The translations under genes and the position numbers were made by a program. A DNA stretch of 64,000 nt from Pseudomonas sp. PSE14 (lineage in GTDB: Bacteria; Pseudomonadota; Gammaproteobacteria; Pseudomonadales; Pseudomonadaceae). Each line of letters starts with the position of its first letter. Within the stretch, counting starts at the first letter, position 1. Positions 34,985-44,489 of this stretch are shown one piece after another. The notes below the pieces were generated by a model that saw only the letters and a program-made list of their open reading frames with translations, made no database searches and was not told the DNA's origin. The stretch covers positions 496,001-560,000 of the forward strand of contig NZ_CP115669.1 of the NCBI RefSeq assembly GCF_029203285.1, read 5' to 3'.

Positions 34985-36334
34985 ATGAACCGCCCGATGT
35001 ATCCCGACCTGCTCAGCGAAGTCCGCGCCTTCCGCCAGCAATACCCGGACATCCGTTACGTCGACCTGATCTGCCTGGACATTCCCGGTCACTTCTACGG
35101 CAAGCGCTACCCCGTCGACATGCTGGAAAAAGTCGCCGCCGGCAGCCCGCTGAAGCTGCCGCAGAATTGCGTGCTGCTGGGCGCGCAGGGCGGCCTGCAC
35201 CCGATCGGCGATTACTGCTTCAACGACGGCGACCCTGATGCGCCGCGCCGCCTGATCCCCGGTTCGCTCAAGCCGGTGCGCTGGGAGAACCAGCCGCTGG
35301 GCCAGATGCTGATCAGTTCCGACGGCACCCACGCGCCCATCGAGTTCGAACCGCGCGAAGTGCTCGCCCGCGTCATGCAGCGCCTGGAATCCAAGGGCAT
35401 CCGCCCGGTGGTGGCCTTCGAGCTGGAGTTCTACCTGTTCGACAAGAAGCTCGACGCCGGTCTGCCGCAGTACCCGCGCGACCCGCTGTGCGATGACGAG
35501 GACGACCAGCCGAACATGCACATCGAGCGCCTGTCGCGCTTCTCCGACGTGCTCCATGAGATCGTCGAGGCTTCCCGCGAGCAGGGCGTGGACGCCAACG
35601 TGATCACCGCCGAGATCGGCCCGGGCCAGTTCGAGATCAACTTCGCCCACTGCGACGACGGCCTGCACGCCGCCGACCAGGCCGCGCTATTCGCTCGCGC
35701 CACCCGTGGCGTGGCGCTCAAGCACGGCTACCGTGCCAGCTTCATGAGCAAGCCGTACCTGCATGCGCCGGGCAGCGGCATGCACGTGCACGTCAGCCTG
35801 TACGACCGCGACGGCAACAACCTGCTCGAGGGCGACAACCAGCAGGCCCTGCGCCACGCCGTGGCCGGCTGCCTGGAACTGCTGCCGCACTGCATGCCGA
35901 TCTTCGCCGCCAACCACAATGCCTACCGCCGCTACGGCTCCCGTGTGAACGCCGCGAGCAAGGCCAGCTGGGGCTTCGAGGACCGTGATGCATGCATCCG
36001 CATCCCCGAATCCGACGGCAAGAACCTGCGCATCGAACACCGCCTGGCCGGCGCCGACGCCAACCCGTACCTGGTGCTGGCGGCCATCCTCACCGGCATG
36101 GAACACGGCCTGGAAGCCCAGCGCGAACCCATCGCCCCGCTCAACGAAGATCGCACCAGCGGTATCGACTTCCCCCGCGACATGCTCGGCGCCGTCGCCG
36201 CCATGGAAGACCATCCGGTGGTGAAGGATGGCCTGGGCAGCGAGTTCGTCTTCGTCTACTGCGAGAACAAGCGTCACGACCACCTGGACTTCATGAACGA
36301 AGTCAGCGCGCGGGAGTACCGCTGGTTCCTCTGA
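34985..36334 (+). CDS. pauA: Gamma-glutamylpolyamine synthetase (glutamine synthetase family)
   Basis: A 449-residue glutamine synthetase homologue, starting MNRPMYPDLLSEVRAFRQQY. It has a beta-grasp N domain and a catalytic domain with AFELEFYLFD (metal ligands), NVITAEIGPGQFEINF, GSGMHVHVSLYDRDGNN, IFAANHNAYRRYGSRVNAAS and RIEHRLAGADANPYL. The absence of the adenylylation tyrosine loop of GlnA and its neighbours place it with the PuuA/PauA enzymes, which ligate glutamate to putrescine, cadaverine or spermidine using ATP as the first catabolic step. The 76-bp gap after the regulator has no terminator. Confidence 0.87.
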   Translation: MNRPMYPDLLSEVRAFRQQYPDIRYVDLICLDIPGHFYGKRYPVDMLEKVAAGSPLKLPQNCVLLGAQGGLHPIGDYCFNDGDPDAPRRLIPGSLKPVRWENQPLGQMLISSDGTHAPIEFEPREVLARVMQRLESKGIRPVVAFELEFYLFDKKLDAGLPQYPRDPLCDDEDDQPNMHIERLSRFSDVLHEIVEASREQGVDANVITAEIGPGQFEINFAHCDDGLHAADQAALFARATRGVALKHGYRASFMSKPYLHAPGSGMHVHVSLYDRDGNNLLEGDNQQALRHAVAGCLELLPHCMPIFAANHNAYRRYGSRVNAASKASWGFEDRDACIRIPESDGKNLRIEHRLAGADANPYLVLAAILTGMEHGLEAQREPIAPLNEDRTSGIDFPRDMLGAVAAMEDHPVVKDGLGSEFVFVYCENKRHDHLDFMNEVSAREYRWFL

Positions 36335-36363
36335 GCCCTCTGCTCCGAGGGTGTGCTTGACCT

Positions 36364-36445
36364 GTAGGACCGAGGGGGGCGCCTAGTCCTTGCTCGCGAA
36401 CAAACCCCGCAGCGGGCCCGGTTCGCGAGCAAGCTCGCTCCTACA
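36364..36445. repeat. REP element between pauA and the Aer-type gene
   Basis: Starts GTAGGACCGAGGGGGGCGCC and ends GCGAGCAAGCTCGCTCCTAC; nearly the same sequence as the REP inside the biotin operon at 15234-15325. It occupies most of the convergent gap. Confidence 0.75.
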
Positions 36446-36473
36446 AAAAGCTCCTTCGTCGCCCCGCCAAGCC

Positions 36474-38042
36474 TTAGACGCTCCGGCTTCCCTCCCAGAA
36501 ATGCTCCGCCAGCAGACGTAACGCCCCAGCCAACTCCGCCATGCGTGCCGCACTGCGCTGGCAGGTGCCGGCATTGGCCGCGTTGCTGTCGGCCGATCCA
36601 CGGATCGCCTGCAGGCTACGCTGCACCTCCTCGCTGGCCGCACCCTGCTGCTCGATGGCCGTGGCGATTTCCAAGCTCATGCGCTGGATCGACGACACCT
36701 GCTCGCTGATCCGCTCCAGCGTGCCTGTGGCCTGGCCGGCCTGCTCCAGGCTGGCCAGCGCCTGCTCGCAGCAGTGCCACAGGGCGCGCACCGAATCCTC
36801 GGCGCCGCGTTGCAGATTGCCGATCAGCCCCTGGATATCCCGCGCGGACTCCTCGGTCCGCGAGGCGAGCGCGCGTACCTCGTCGGCGACCACCGCGAAG
36901 CCGCGCCCGCTGTCGCCCGCCCGCGCCGCCTCGATGGCGGCATTGAGCGCCAGCAGGTTGGTCTGCCCGGCCACGTCGCGGATCACCTCCAGCATCCGCG
37001 AGATCGCCTCGCTGTGCGTCTGCTGCTGCTCGACGGCGGCGCAGGCCTGGCGCACGCCGGCTTCCAGTTCGGCGAGCTGGCCACGGGTACTGCGCACGTC
37101 GTCATGTCCGGACTGGGTGATGCGCTCGCTGCACTGCGCGGCCACGGCGCTGTGCTGCGCATGGCGGGCCACCTCCTGCACGCTCTGCGCGAGCTCGTGC
37201 ATGGCGTTGGCCACCTGCTCGGTCTCGCGCTGCTGCAACTGCGTGGCCGCGCTGCCGCCGGCCATGGCGTCGGCCAGCGCCGTGGCGTGCTCGGCCAGTT
37301 GCTGCGAAGCGTCGGCCATGCGCCCGACCACCGCGGCAGTTTCCGCCTCCAGCATGCGCAGGGCGAAATCCAGCTCGCCGAACTCGTCGTCTCGCCCCGA
37401 GTACAGGCGTTGGCTCAGCGGGTTGTCGGCGATGCTCCGGGCGCGTTTGATCAACGCATCGAGCGGGCGCAGACGCAGCCACACCCAGCCGCCGGCGAGC
37501 CCCAGCGAAAGCAGGAAACCCGGCAGCACGAAGAAAGGCAAGAAGATCCCCAGCAAGGCCCCAGCCCCTTGAGCAACGCCCAATCCGATCAGCAACTGCG
37601 CCATCAGCGGCAAGCGCGGCCGGGACACTCCCGCGCCTTCCCGCAGCTCGGCGTACAGCCGCTCGGCAGCCTCGACCTGCGCGGCGCTGGGCCGCGTGCG
37701 CACCGACTGGTATTCCGCCACCCGACCGTTGCGGCGGATCGGCGTGACGAAGGCGCTGACCCAGTAGTGATCGCCATTCTTGCAGCGATTCTTCACCAGC
37801 CCCATCCAGCTGCGCCCGGTCTGCAGGGTCTGCCACAGGTGGGCGAAGGCGGCCGGCGGCATGTCCGGGTGGCGGACGCGGTTGTGGTTGAACCCCAGCA
37901 GCTCCTCGGCGCTGAAGCCGCTGATGGCGAGAAAGTCCGGGTTGACGTGGCTCACCGCGCCCTTGAGGTCGGTGGTGGAGAGAATATTGGCGTGTTCCGG
38001 GACCTCGACCTGGCGCCCGGTGACCGGCAGGTTCAGCTTCAT
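36474..38042 (-). CDS. Aer-type PAS methyl-accepting chemotaxis protein
   Basis: A 522-residue receptor starting [20 protein letters not shown]; the upstream frame is the end of the neighbouring gene. An N-terminal PAS domain (about residues 20-120, [20 protein letters not shown]) resembles the FAD-binding PAS of Aer. Two hydrophobic helices (about 160-205) anchor it in the membrane without a large periplasmic part. A HAMP-like stretch and a cytoplasmic signalling domain with the MCP hairpin [20 protein letters not shown] then follow. Aer receptors sense redox state and feed CheA. Its ATG overlaps the stop codon of the globin-coupled GGDEF-EAL gene by 4 bp, so the two are translationally coupled. 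Confidence 0.88.
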   Translation of the reverse strand: MKLNLPVTGRQVEVPEHANILSTTDLKGAVSHVNPDFLAISGFSAEELLGFNHNRVRHPDMPPAAFAHLWQTLQTGRSWMGLVKNRCKNGDHYWVSAFVTPIRRNGRVAEYQSVRTRPSAAQVEAAERLYAELREGAGVSRPRLPLMAQLLIGLGVAQGAGALLGIFLPFFVLPGFLLSLGLAGGWVWLRLRPLDALIKRARSIADNPLSQRLYSGRDDEFGELDFALRMLEAETAAVVGRMADASQQLAEHATALADAMAGGSAATQLQQRETEQVANAMHELAQSVQEVARHAQHSAVAAQCSERITQSGHDDVRSTRGQLAELEAGVRQACAAVEQQQTHSEAISRMLEVIRDVAGQTNLLALNAAIEAARAGDSGRGFAVVADEVRALASRTEESARDIQGLIGNLQRGAEDSVRALWHCCEQALASLEQAGQATGTLERISEQVSSIQRMSLEIATAIEQQGAASEEVQRSLQAIRGSADSNAANAGTCQRSAARMAELAGALRLLAEHFWEGSRSV

Positions 38043-40219
38043 CGCGGCAGCTCCGGGCTGTTCTCGAACAGTGCTTCCGGCGCCTGCGGCCGGCCGAACA
38101 GGAAGCCCTGGGCATAGCGGCAACCTTCCTGGTGCAGGAAGTCCAGGTGCGTCTGGCGCTCGACGCCTTCGGCCACCACCTCCAGTCCCAGGCTATGGCC
38201 GAGGCCGATGATCGCCCGGCAGATGGCGCTCAGCTCCGGGTCGTCGGGCACGCGGGTGATGAAGCTGCGGTCCACCTTCAGGATGTGCAGCGGGTAGCGC
38301 TTGAGATAGCCCAGCGAGGAATAGCCGGTACCGAAGTCATCCAGCGCCAGGCGCACGCCCTGGGCGGCCAGTTCGCGCAGGCAGGCGAGGGTTTCCGCGC
38401 CGTCCTGCATCAGCAGGCTCTCGGTGATTTCCAGCACCAGGCTGCACGGCGACAGCCCGCTTTCCGCGAGGATCTGCCGGACCCGCGCGGCGAATCCCGG
38501 CTGCTGCAACTGGCGGCTCGACAGGTTCACTGAGCAGTACAGGTCCTTGCGCCCCTCGCGCTGCCAGAGCGCTGTCTGCCGGCAGGCCTGGCGCAGCACC
38601 CAGTCGCCGACCCGGACGATCTCCCCGGACTCCTCCAGCACCGGAATGAACTGCAGCGGCGACACCGCCTCGCCTTCGCGGCTCCAGCGCAGCAGCACCT
38701 CCACCGCCACCCAGCGGACCTCGTCGCCGTCCAGGCGCACGATGGGCTGGTAGTTCAGGCTGAACTCTTCGTTGCGCAGCGCCTGGGCCAGCGCGCTCTC
38801 CAGATCGAGCCGGCGCTGCGCCTCAGCCTGCAGTTCCTGGCTGAAGCGCGCGTACTGCGCCTTGCCGGCCTCCTTGGCGCGGTACAGCGCCAGGTCCGCG
38901 GCCTGCAACGTGTCGATGGCCTGGCCGTCGGTGATCAGGCCGGTGATGCCGATGCTGGCGCTGACCACCAGCGTCCGGCCGTCCACGTTCAGCGGTAGGT
39001 GCAGGTAATCGAGCATGCGCTGGGCGACCTGCTCGGCATCGTTCAGGCTGGCCAGGTCGTCCAGCAGTACCACGAACTCGTCGCCGCCGAAGCGCGCCAG
39101 GTGATCGCCCAGGCGCAGGCAGCGCAGCAGGCGCTGGGCGACCTCCACCAGCACCCGGTCGCCCACCGCGTGGCCGAGGCTGTCGTTGATCAGCTTGAAG
39201 CGGTCCAGGTCGATGAACAGCAGCGCGGACTCGCGCGCACCGGGGCGGCGCTGGCGCATCAGCGCCTGCTGCAGCAGCTCGTCCAGGCGCAGGCGGTTGG
39301 CCAGGCCGGTCAGCGGGTCGTGGCGCGCCGCGTGGCTGAGCTGGTGCTCGCTGGCCTTGCGCTGGCTGATGTCGGTCTGCGATCCGGCCATGCGCCCGTC
39401 GGTGATCACCCCACGCGCCTGCACCCAGAGATAGCCGCCGTCGCGCTGGCGGATGCGGTACTCGTGATTGAGCAGCGGGCTGCTGCCGCGCAGGTGCGCA
39501 TCGATGGCCTGGCGCAGGCCCGGCAGGTCGTCCGGGTGCACGCGGGCGAACCAGCTGGTGCTGCTCTCGCCCAGGTTGTCGCGGGAGAGGCCGAGCATGC
39601 GCGCCCAGCGTTCGGAGACGTAGAGGCGGTCGTTGCCCAGGTCCCAGTCCCAGATGCCGTCATTGGCCCCGCGCAGGGCACGGGCGAAGCGCGCCTCGCT
39701 GTCCTCCAGCGCCTGGCGCTGGGCCGCGCCGTAGGTATCGATGGCCAGCGACATGTCGAAGAACACCCGCTTGAGCAGGCTGGAAAAGCTCGCCGTTTCC
39801 AGCGCATCGCCCAGCAACTCGTCGAGCATGTGCTCCAGGTACAGCCGATAGGCTCCCAGGTACCACTTCAGTTCCACGCCTACCTGCTGGTGCACCAGCC
39901 CGATGCGCAGGCGATCCCGCACATAGTCGGCGCTCTGCGGGGCGTCCCAGAGCTGGCGGTAATACTCGAACTGGCTGCGCTTGAGGCGCTCCAGCGTCGC
40001 CGGGTCGGCGAGGATCGCCGCCAGGTGGGGGAAATGGTCGAGATGGTCGTAGAGTCGATCGATGAATTGCCGGTGGCACAGATCGAGTTCACTGGCGCGT
40101 CCGTTCAACTGACGGGCATCGTCCTCGCCCCAGTTCAGGTACTCCAGGCGCTGTTCGATTTCCGTCATCGACAGGCCGATGCGCTCGAGCACGCTGTCGA
40201 GCTTCGGTCCCAGGCCCAT
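38039..40219 (-). CDS. Globin-coupled sensor with PAS, GGDEF and EAL domains
   Basis: A 726-residue protein. The ATG at 40219 ([20 protein letters not shown]) has GGAG seven bases upstream; the start 13 codons earlier has none. Domain order: a sensor globin (about 15-165) with the [20 protein letters not shown] heme segment and proximal His110; a PAS domain (about 180-300); GGDEF (about 315-470) with intact FGGDEF and an upstream RLGD inhibitory site; EAL (about 485-720) in which EAL reads EVL but [17 protein letters not shown] and the metal ligands are kept. It likely tunes c-di-GMP to O2 or NO. First gene of an operon with the Aer-type receptor. Confidence 0.88.
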   Translation of the reverse strand: MGLGPKLDSVLERIGLSMTEIEQRLEYLNWGEDDARQLNGRASELDLCHRQFIDRLYDHLDHFPHLAAILADPATLERLKRSQFEYYRQLWDAPQSADYVRDRLRIGLVHQQVGVELKWYLGAYRLYLEHMLDELLGDALETASFSSLLKRVFFDMSLAIDTYGAAQRQALEDSEARFARALRGANDGIWDWDLGNDRLYVSERWARMLGLSRDNLGESSTSWFARVHPDDLPGLRQAIDAHLRGSSPLLNHEYRIRQRDGGYLWVQARGVITDGRMAGSQTDISQRKASEHQLSHAARHDPLTGLANRLRLDELLQQALMRQRRPGARESALLFIDLDRFKLINDSLGHAVGDRVLVEVAQRLLRCLRLGDHLARFGGDEFVVLLDDLASLNDAEQVAQRMLDYLHLPLNVDGRTLVVSASIGITGLITDGQAIDTLQAADLALYRAKEAGKAQYARFSQELQAEAQRRLDLESALAQALRNEEFSLNYQPIVRLDGDEVRWVAVEVLLRWSREGEAVSPLQFIPVLEESGEIVRVGDWVLRQACRQTALWQREGRKDLYCSVNLSSRQLQQPGFAARVRQILAESGLSPCSLVLEITESLLMQDGAETLACLRELAAQGVRLALDDFGTGYSSLGYLKRYPLHILKVDRSFITRVPDDPELSAICRAIIGLGHSLGLEVVAEGVERQTHLDFLHQEGCRYAQGFLFGRPQAPEALFENSPELPR

Positions 40220-40380
40220 GCTTGGCTCCTTGCGGGTGGCTGGTTTTTGTTCGGGCATGAAAAAAGCGCCGGCTCGTCAGCCGAATGAACGGCGACAAAC
40301 ACGGCGCTTTGTCTTGCAGGCCCACAAGTCCTGCCCGGCAAAGCCAGCTTCCGCAGCAGCGGAACGCGGGTCGGAGAGTT

Positions 40381-40716
40381 TTACACCAGTGCGCGCGGCC
40401 CCGACAACTCCTCCAGCGCGGTGCTGAGCCGGCGCCGCAACTCCCCCAACTCGCGCGAACGGAAGGCGTGGCGGCTGCGCTCCAGCACGCCGATGGCATC
40501 GGCCAGCAGCGCATGCAGCTGCGCCGCATCGCTCAAGGGTGCGTCCTTGAACCAGCGACACAGCGGCGCCTGCTCGCAGTCCCCAGGGCCTTCGAGCACC
40601 GCACAGGGGAGACCGTAGGCAGCCAGCAACGCACGAACCTGACGGGCCTGCGCCGGGTCCTGGGAGGTGACCAGCAGCTGCACCGGGAACCGGTGGAGAG
40701 TCATGACAAAGCTCAT
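40381..40716 (-). CDS. Hypothetical protein, 111 residues
   Basis: The ATG at 40716 (MSFVMTLHRFPVQLLVTSQD) is chosen; a TTG three codons earlier is the only longer alternative. The protein is soluble with a helical C-terminal half (AQLHALLADAIGVLERSRHA, FRSRELGELRRRLSTALEEL). The N-terminal part (RFPVQLLVTSQDPAQARQVR then ALLAAYGLP) looks like a beta-alpha unit of a receiver-like fold without the acidic pocket. No family is recognised. Codon use matches the core genome. A long-looped hairpin (40262-40270 with 40304-40312) lies between it and the globin-coupled gene. Confidence 0.55.
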   Translation of the reverse strand: MSFVMTLHRFPVQLLVTSQDPAQARQVRALLAAYGLPCAVLEGPGDCEQAPLCRWFKDAPLSDAAQLHALLADAIGVLERSRHAFRSRELGELRRRLSTALEELSGPRALV

Positions 40717-40869
40717 TGGTGGCAAAAGGACATCAATTTAATGAGCTGTGGGTATTGAGCATTGATCCCCGTCATGCGCAGGTGGGTCCCGACGATGGTC
40801 GGTGTGATGCGGCTCGCATTGTGGGAGGAGAGGGGAAGCCTGGTGGGCTCGCAGCGAGGTGCGGATTTA

Positions 40870-40983
40870 CAGGGAACGCCCCTCTTCGATGAGAGGGGCG
40901 CTAGCGGAAATTGAAGGATGAGACCGTGGTAGCCGTTGGCGCGATCTGCCCCCTCTCCCTCGGGAGAGGGCTGGGGTGAGGGG
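40870..40983. repeat. CCCTCACCC-type palindromic intergenic repeat, copy 3
   Basis: Inverse orientation to copies 1 and 2: CGATCTGCCCCCTCTCCC and GGGAGAGGGCTGGGGTGAGG at the right end match the left arm of copy 1. The other arm has diverged but keeps a hairpin, CGCCCCTCT/AGAGGGGCG. It lies in the 622-bp gap between the hypothetical gene and the island. Confidence 0.65.
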
Positions 40984-41081
40984 CTGGCTTCACGCCAGAC
41001 TTCCATGCCGCACCCGTCATCCCCGCGAACGCGGGACGCGGCTTCATCGCGAACAACGCTTGCGCTGGCCCAGCCAGAGGA

Positions 41082-41243
41082 TCAGCGCAGAGAGCGCAGA
41101 TCCTCTTCCATCAACCGCACCGCATCGCTCCAGCGAATCCAGAGCTTGCCCCGTCAGTCCATCACGCTCATCAGCTGCCCCTCCACCTGCTCCATCTGCC
41201 TCAGCAACGCGTAGGGCGATTCGTCAGTTGCTGAGATGAGCAT
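41082..41243 (-). pseudogene. Possible degenerate small gene with an in-frame TGA
   Basis: From ATG 41243 the frame reads MLISATDESPYALLRQMEQV and EGQLMSVMD, then TGA at 41156-41154, and continues in the same frame GKLWIRWSDAVRLMEEDLRS with a TGA at 41084-41082. The composition of both parts is protein-like and the 3' end lies just upstream of the repeat. No family is recognised and chance is not excluded. Confidence 0.25.
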
Positions 41244-41300
41244 TCGGCCATCTCGTGAGCCGAATAGCGCACTCAATCGGCTCACTGACGTGTGGAAACG

Positions 41301-41328
41301 AAAAAGCCGCGCATCCGCGCGGCTTTTT
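41301..41328 (-). terminator. Original tRNA terminator, left of attL
   Basis: AAAAAGCCGCGC, loop ATCC and GCGCGGCTTTTT. Its counterpart next to the intact tRNA is at 59620-59644. This is the terminator that served the tRNA before the island inserted. Confidence 0.85.
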
Positions 41329-41338
41329 GCTGAAAGGG

Positions 41339-41384
41339 TGGTGGGCCCACACGGACTTGAACCGTGGACCAAAGGATTATGAGT
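41339..41384. repeat. attL: duplicated 3' end of the tRNA gene
   Basis: 46 bp starting TGGTGGGCCCACACGGACTT and ending AGGATTATGAGT repeat the 3' part of the tRNA gene at 59649-59694 with a single difference (T here, C there, in the T-loop). It includes the CCA end, T-arm and the 3' side of the anticodon stem but no 5' half, so it is not a tRNA gene but the displaced original 3' end. Confidence 0.95.
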
Positions 41385-41505
41385 TGCCTAGAAACGCTGC
41401 AAGCCCAGTGAAATCGTGCGTAGGTTAGCGCAGGTACAGTGAGCTGGAGGCAGCGTCGTAGAGCGGGTTAAGCGTAATTGAGCGAAATCTGCAAAAGCTG
41501 GGCAC

Positions 41506-41534
41506 TGTACCGCCAGTGTACCGATTTTTGTACT
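41506..41534. promoter_or_regulatory. Left-end TGTACY triplet, candidate integrase arm sites
   Basis: TGTACC-GCCAG-TGTACC-GATTTT-TGTACT: three TGTACY motifs at 11-12 bp pitch, 122 bp inside attL. The right end of the island has the same arrangement at 59548-59575. The remaining DNA between attL and the first gene (41385-41652) shows no gene. Confidence 0.5.
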
Positions 41535-41652
41535 GTCGAGACTTTTGAAACCAAGAGCCCTGCCTCCTCGCTGACTGGGAAGGCAGCGCTTGCTTTATCC
41601 CATCATCGCTACTTGCGGTCCCTGCATAGGGGGCTGAGGTGCTGGGGCGATA

Positions 41653-41967
41653 TTATTTTGAAAGGGCATTCAGCTCGATATAGTCTGCGCTCTGATAGCT
41701 AATGCTGGTGTGAATCTCATCCCCGTTTCGCCCTCGAATCCAGTTGGTATGGTCACATCCGCCAGCTTCTATTTTAAAAAAATCATATGAATAGCCCTCG
41801 CTGAGAAAGAAGGCCCTAAGTGCAGGGTAGTTGTCGGAGTTGTTGTCGCACAATATCGCGTTATCAAAGCTTGACTCCCAATGTTCAACTCCATCCTTCA
41901 GCATTGCGACATAAGTTTCAGGATGTTGAAGGGCTATTTTTTTGAATTCAATATTTCTATAAGTCAT
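41653..41967 (-). CDS. Hypothetical protein, 104 residues
   Basis: An AT-richer gene with a clear frame, beginning MTYRNIEFKKIALQHPETYV. It has alternating polar and aromatic residues (FLSEGYSYDFFKIEAGGCDH, TNWIRGRNGDEIHTSISYQS) but no recognised motif, signal peptide or membrane helix. It is the leftmost gene of the island, 85 bp beyond mrr in the same direction. Its composition differs from both the core genome and the hsd genes. Function unknown. Confidence 0.6.
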   Translation of the reverse strand: MTYRNIEFKKIALQHPETYVAMLKDGVEHWESSFDNAILCDNNSDNYPALRAFFLSEGYSYDFFKIEAGGCDHTNWIRGRNGDEIHTSISYQSADYIELNALSK

Positions 41968-42052
41968 TATTTTCCCTTATGTGGGGGTGAGCATTTGCAG
42001 TCTGCAATAATTGTTGCCCTGCTTTGGCATCGCTTGTGTGAGGCGTTTTAAC

Positions 42053-42979
42053 CTATCCGAGTGATTCGTCGAAATAATCGCTGTCGAGTTTCGGCACCTT
42101 GTAGAGCTGCGAACTGACGCCAACCTCGTGATCCAGCATCAGGTTGACCAGGCGTTTACCGTCGACCAGCACTAGCCCTTCGACCGAACGGGCGAAGTCG
42201 ACCGCCTGGGCGGTGAAGCCGGAGGTGGTTATGAATACGCCGCGCTTGGCTTTCTGGCCGGCCAGGGCGCCGTAGAAGGCTTGCAGGTCTGGGCGGCCGA
42301 CCGTGCTTTGCCAGCGTTTGGCTTGCACATAGACCTTTTCTAGGCCCAGGGCATCCAGCGAGATCACTCCGTCGATACCGCCATCGCCGCTGCCGCCGAC
42401 CTGCTGCAGGGCCTGACGGTTGGCGCCGTAGCCCAGACGATGCAGCACATCGAGCACGATATGTTCGAAACGGGTCGGGCTGGCTTGCAGCAGGTTGTCC
42501 AGCAGGTCGCCGGCGACACTGCCCCGCAGCTCATAAATTGCCTGTTCGAGGCGCTCCTGCGGGCTGCTGGTGGCAAGATTGGCTGGCGTCGGCGTGTCGT
42601 CGGTCTCGTCCAACGAGGCGGCATCGGGGGCGGACTTCAGCTTCACGCTTATGAAATTCACCGCCAGATACTCGACCTGCTTGGCGCTGAGCGGGGCCGG
42701 GTGGCTTTGGGCGAAGGCGAAACCCGCCTCGGTCAGCTTCCAATAGCCGCGCTTGGCGCTGCTGGAGTAGCCGGCGCGCTTGAGCCGATCATGTGCCCAA
42801 CCGGCGCGGTTCTTGTAGGTGGCTTGACCGCTGGCGATGGTTTCCTCGCGCTGAGCGCTGTTCAGATCAAGGGCGAGGGCCGCGCCTTCCTGGGTTTCCG
42901 CTGCTGTCGCACCGTTCGGGCGAGCCGCAAGAAAGCGCAGGACGGGTTCGATAAACTGGTCGTAGGTCGGTACGGACAT
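42053..42979 (-). CDS. mrr: Mrr-type restriction endonuclease
   Basis: A 308-residue protein. The N-terminal part (about 1-95) is the Mrr winged-helix domain (AGWAHDRLKRAGYSSSAKRG, YWKLTEAGFAFA); residues about 165-290 are the Mrr catalytic domain of the PD-(D/E)xK fold: FEHIVLDVLHRLGYG, GGSGDGGIDGVI with Asp203 and VYVQAKRW with Gln219-Lys221. Mrr-type IV enzymes cleave modified DNA. It follows the MBL-fold gene in the same direction and is part of the island's defence block. Confidence 0.93.
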   Translation of the reverse strand: MSVPTYDQFIEPVLRFLAARPNGATAAETQEGAALALDLNSAQREETIASGQATYKNRAGWAHDRLKRAGYSSSAKRGYWKLTEAGFAFAQSHPAPLSAKQVEYLAVNFISVKLKSAPDAASLDETDDTPTPANLATSSPQERLEQAIYELRGSVAGDLLDNLLQASPTRFEHIVLDVLHRLGYGANRQALQQVGGSGDGGIDGVISLDALGLEKVYVQAKRWQSTVGRPDLQAFYGALAGQKAKRGVFITTSGFTAQAVDFARSVEGLVLVDGKRLVNLMLDHEVGVSSQLYKVPKLDSDYFDESLG

Positions 42980-43088
42980 TGGCTCTGTATCCTTACATGC
43001 GTGTTAGGCAAAAGCTCTTCGTGTTCGCGCAGCTGGACGTGGCGATCTAGCTGATGGTCGAAAAATAACTCGCCCAGCTTCAGTTTTA

Positions 43089-44375
43089 TCAGTGAAGGGC
43101 TAGGGTTCCCTCGATAACGGCCCCTCTTTTCTTATCGACGGATACGGTTGAGTAACCACTAAAGTCGTTCACCACTTCGCTGTGTGGGTGTCTAAGGTTC
43201 TTCCGGGTTGGGTCGCTGCAGAATACTGCCACATGAGGATCAAACTGCGCGGCATGCCCTGCTGTCCAGTTAGATTTGGCTCCGTGATGTGGCACTTGCA
43301 AGCAGGCTAGGCTGGCAATTCGTGAAGATCCTAAATAAGCAAATAGAGCATCAACACTGCGTTGATCGCTGAGGTATCCGTCGCCGGTGTAAAGCACCGA
43401 CAGTCGCTGCTGTGCCGTAGGGCTAAACGGTAGGTTGATATTGGCTTTTGTCTCCACGCCGCCCGGTCTAATGAAGGTAGAGCCAATTGTTTTAGATACG
43501 GTGACTCGTCCAATAGGGCCTGCATAGAGAAAGAGTGAAATACGGTTGCGTGCATGGGCAGAGCTGCCAGTGTGCAGCTCATAGTGAATTTTGATTTCCT
43601 TTAACAGCTCAGATCTCTGGCGTTTGGAAATAGCGCTACAAAGCAATAGGTCACGAAGCCCCCTTACATGGGCAACCAAGCACTTGGGCAGTGGGGGGCA
43701 AAGATCTAGATCGTTATAGGGCATGAACTCCCAAAACTGAGAAACCTGAATCGTGCCTGCGGGTGCTAACTGCTGAATGGTGCGGATCTGATTTTGGGAA
43801 AGCTCTTTAAGTTCTTCGGCAATTTCTGGCTCTAGCTTGGACTCGGTTGCGACATAGCTTCGCCCGACTTCCACCCAAGGCTTAGGTTCGTTGATATCCT
43901 CGTAAAACTCCTCAGGCGGTGGGGAATTTGCGGGCACCAGCACTATGGTCTGAATTCGTTCAGGAAAGCGTTTAATCAGGTAGGCAACTGGATTCAGGTA
44001 GAAGCCCATGGTGTCACTTTCCAGACGAACACTATCCATAAAGGCCAGCTCAAGCCGCTTCCATAAAGGGATCAGTGGCAAGAGGAGAGTTTGAACTGAA
44101 ACGCGCTCGAGTAACTCGGTAAGCCCATTAATGTGGTCGCTGTCAAAGTGAGAAAGCGTGACGAGATCAACGCCGTTGCCCATTAACATCGATTCTCCCC
44201 CGAACTGGTTGAGCTCAGGAATGAGGAACTTGCTGACGGAGCTGCTTGTCCCGCAGTCGTAGACCCAGCTGAAAGCAGGGGGCGTCCAATTGTGTAATCT
44301 ATAGTTATGGATGATGCGCCCAGATGCGAATAGTCCCTGGCCCACCGGATGGAATCGATAGGTGATATCGACCAT
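43089..44375 (-). CDS. MBL-fold metallohydrolase, ComEC-like domain
   Basis: A 428-residue protein. ATG 44375 (MVDITYRFHPVGQGLFASGR) is preferred because GGAG lies at good spacing; the earlier ATG adds nine residues. The metal motif is LSHFDSDHINGL (HxDxDH as in ComEC-type MBL domains, Asp replacing the second His of HxHxDH). VLYTGDGYLSDQ and QVPHHGAKSNW with HPHSEV supply further ligands. A central region of about 200 residues between the first and second ligand groups is unlike ordinary beta-lactamases. No membrane helices. Low GC compared with its neighbours. It may be a nuclease or nucleotide hydrolase in the defence block; the substrate is unknown. Confidence 0.72.
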   Translation of the reverse strand: MVDITYRFHPVGQGLFASGRIIHNYRLHNWTPPAFSWVYDCGTSSSVSKFLIPELNQFGGESMLMGNGVDLVTLSHFDSDHINGLTELLERVSVQTLLLPLIPLWKRLELAFMDSVRLESDTMGFYLNPVAYLIKRFPERIQTIVLVPANSPPPEEFYEDINEPKPWVEVGRSYVATESKLEPEIAEELKELSQNQIRTIQQLAPAGTIQVSQFWEFMPYNDLDLCPPLPKCLVAHVRGLRDLLLCSAISKRQRSELLKEIKIHYELHTGSSAHARNRISLFLYAGPIGRVTVSKTIGSTFIRPGGVETKANINLPFSPTAQQRLSVLYTGDGYLSDQRSVDALFAYLGSSRIASLACLQVPHHGAKSNWTAGHAAQFDPHVAVFCSDPTRKNLRHPHSEVVNDFSGYSTVSVDKKRGAVIEGTLALH

Positions 44376-44489
44376 TCGAACTCCATTCGTAAATACAGTC
44401 ATGCAGCGATTCCGTGCCTCGATTGTGGTTAACGCCTTAGCGAATCACCCGGAGTGACTCGTTAGGGCTAAAGATGGACTCGATGCGGC

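Noticed and set aside
41339-41384. A second tRNA gene at the left end of the island
   Set aside because: Only the 3' 46 bases are present; there is no 5' half, so it is attL and not a gene.
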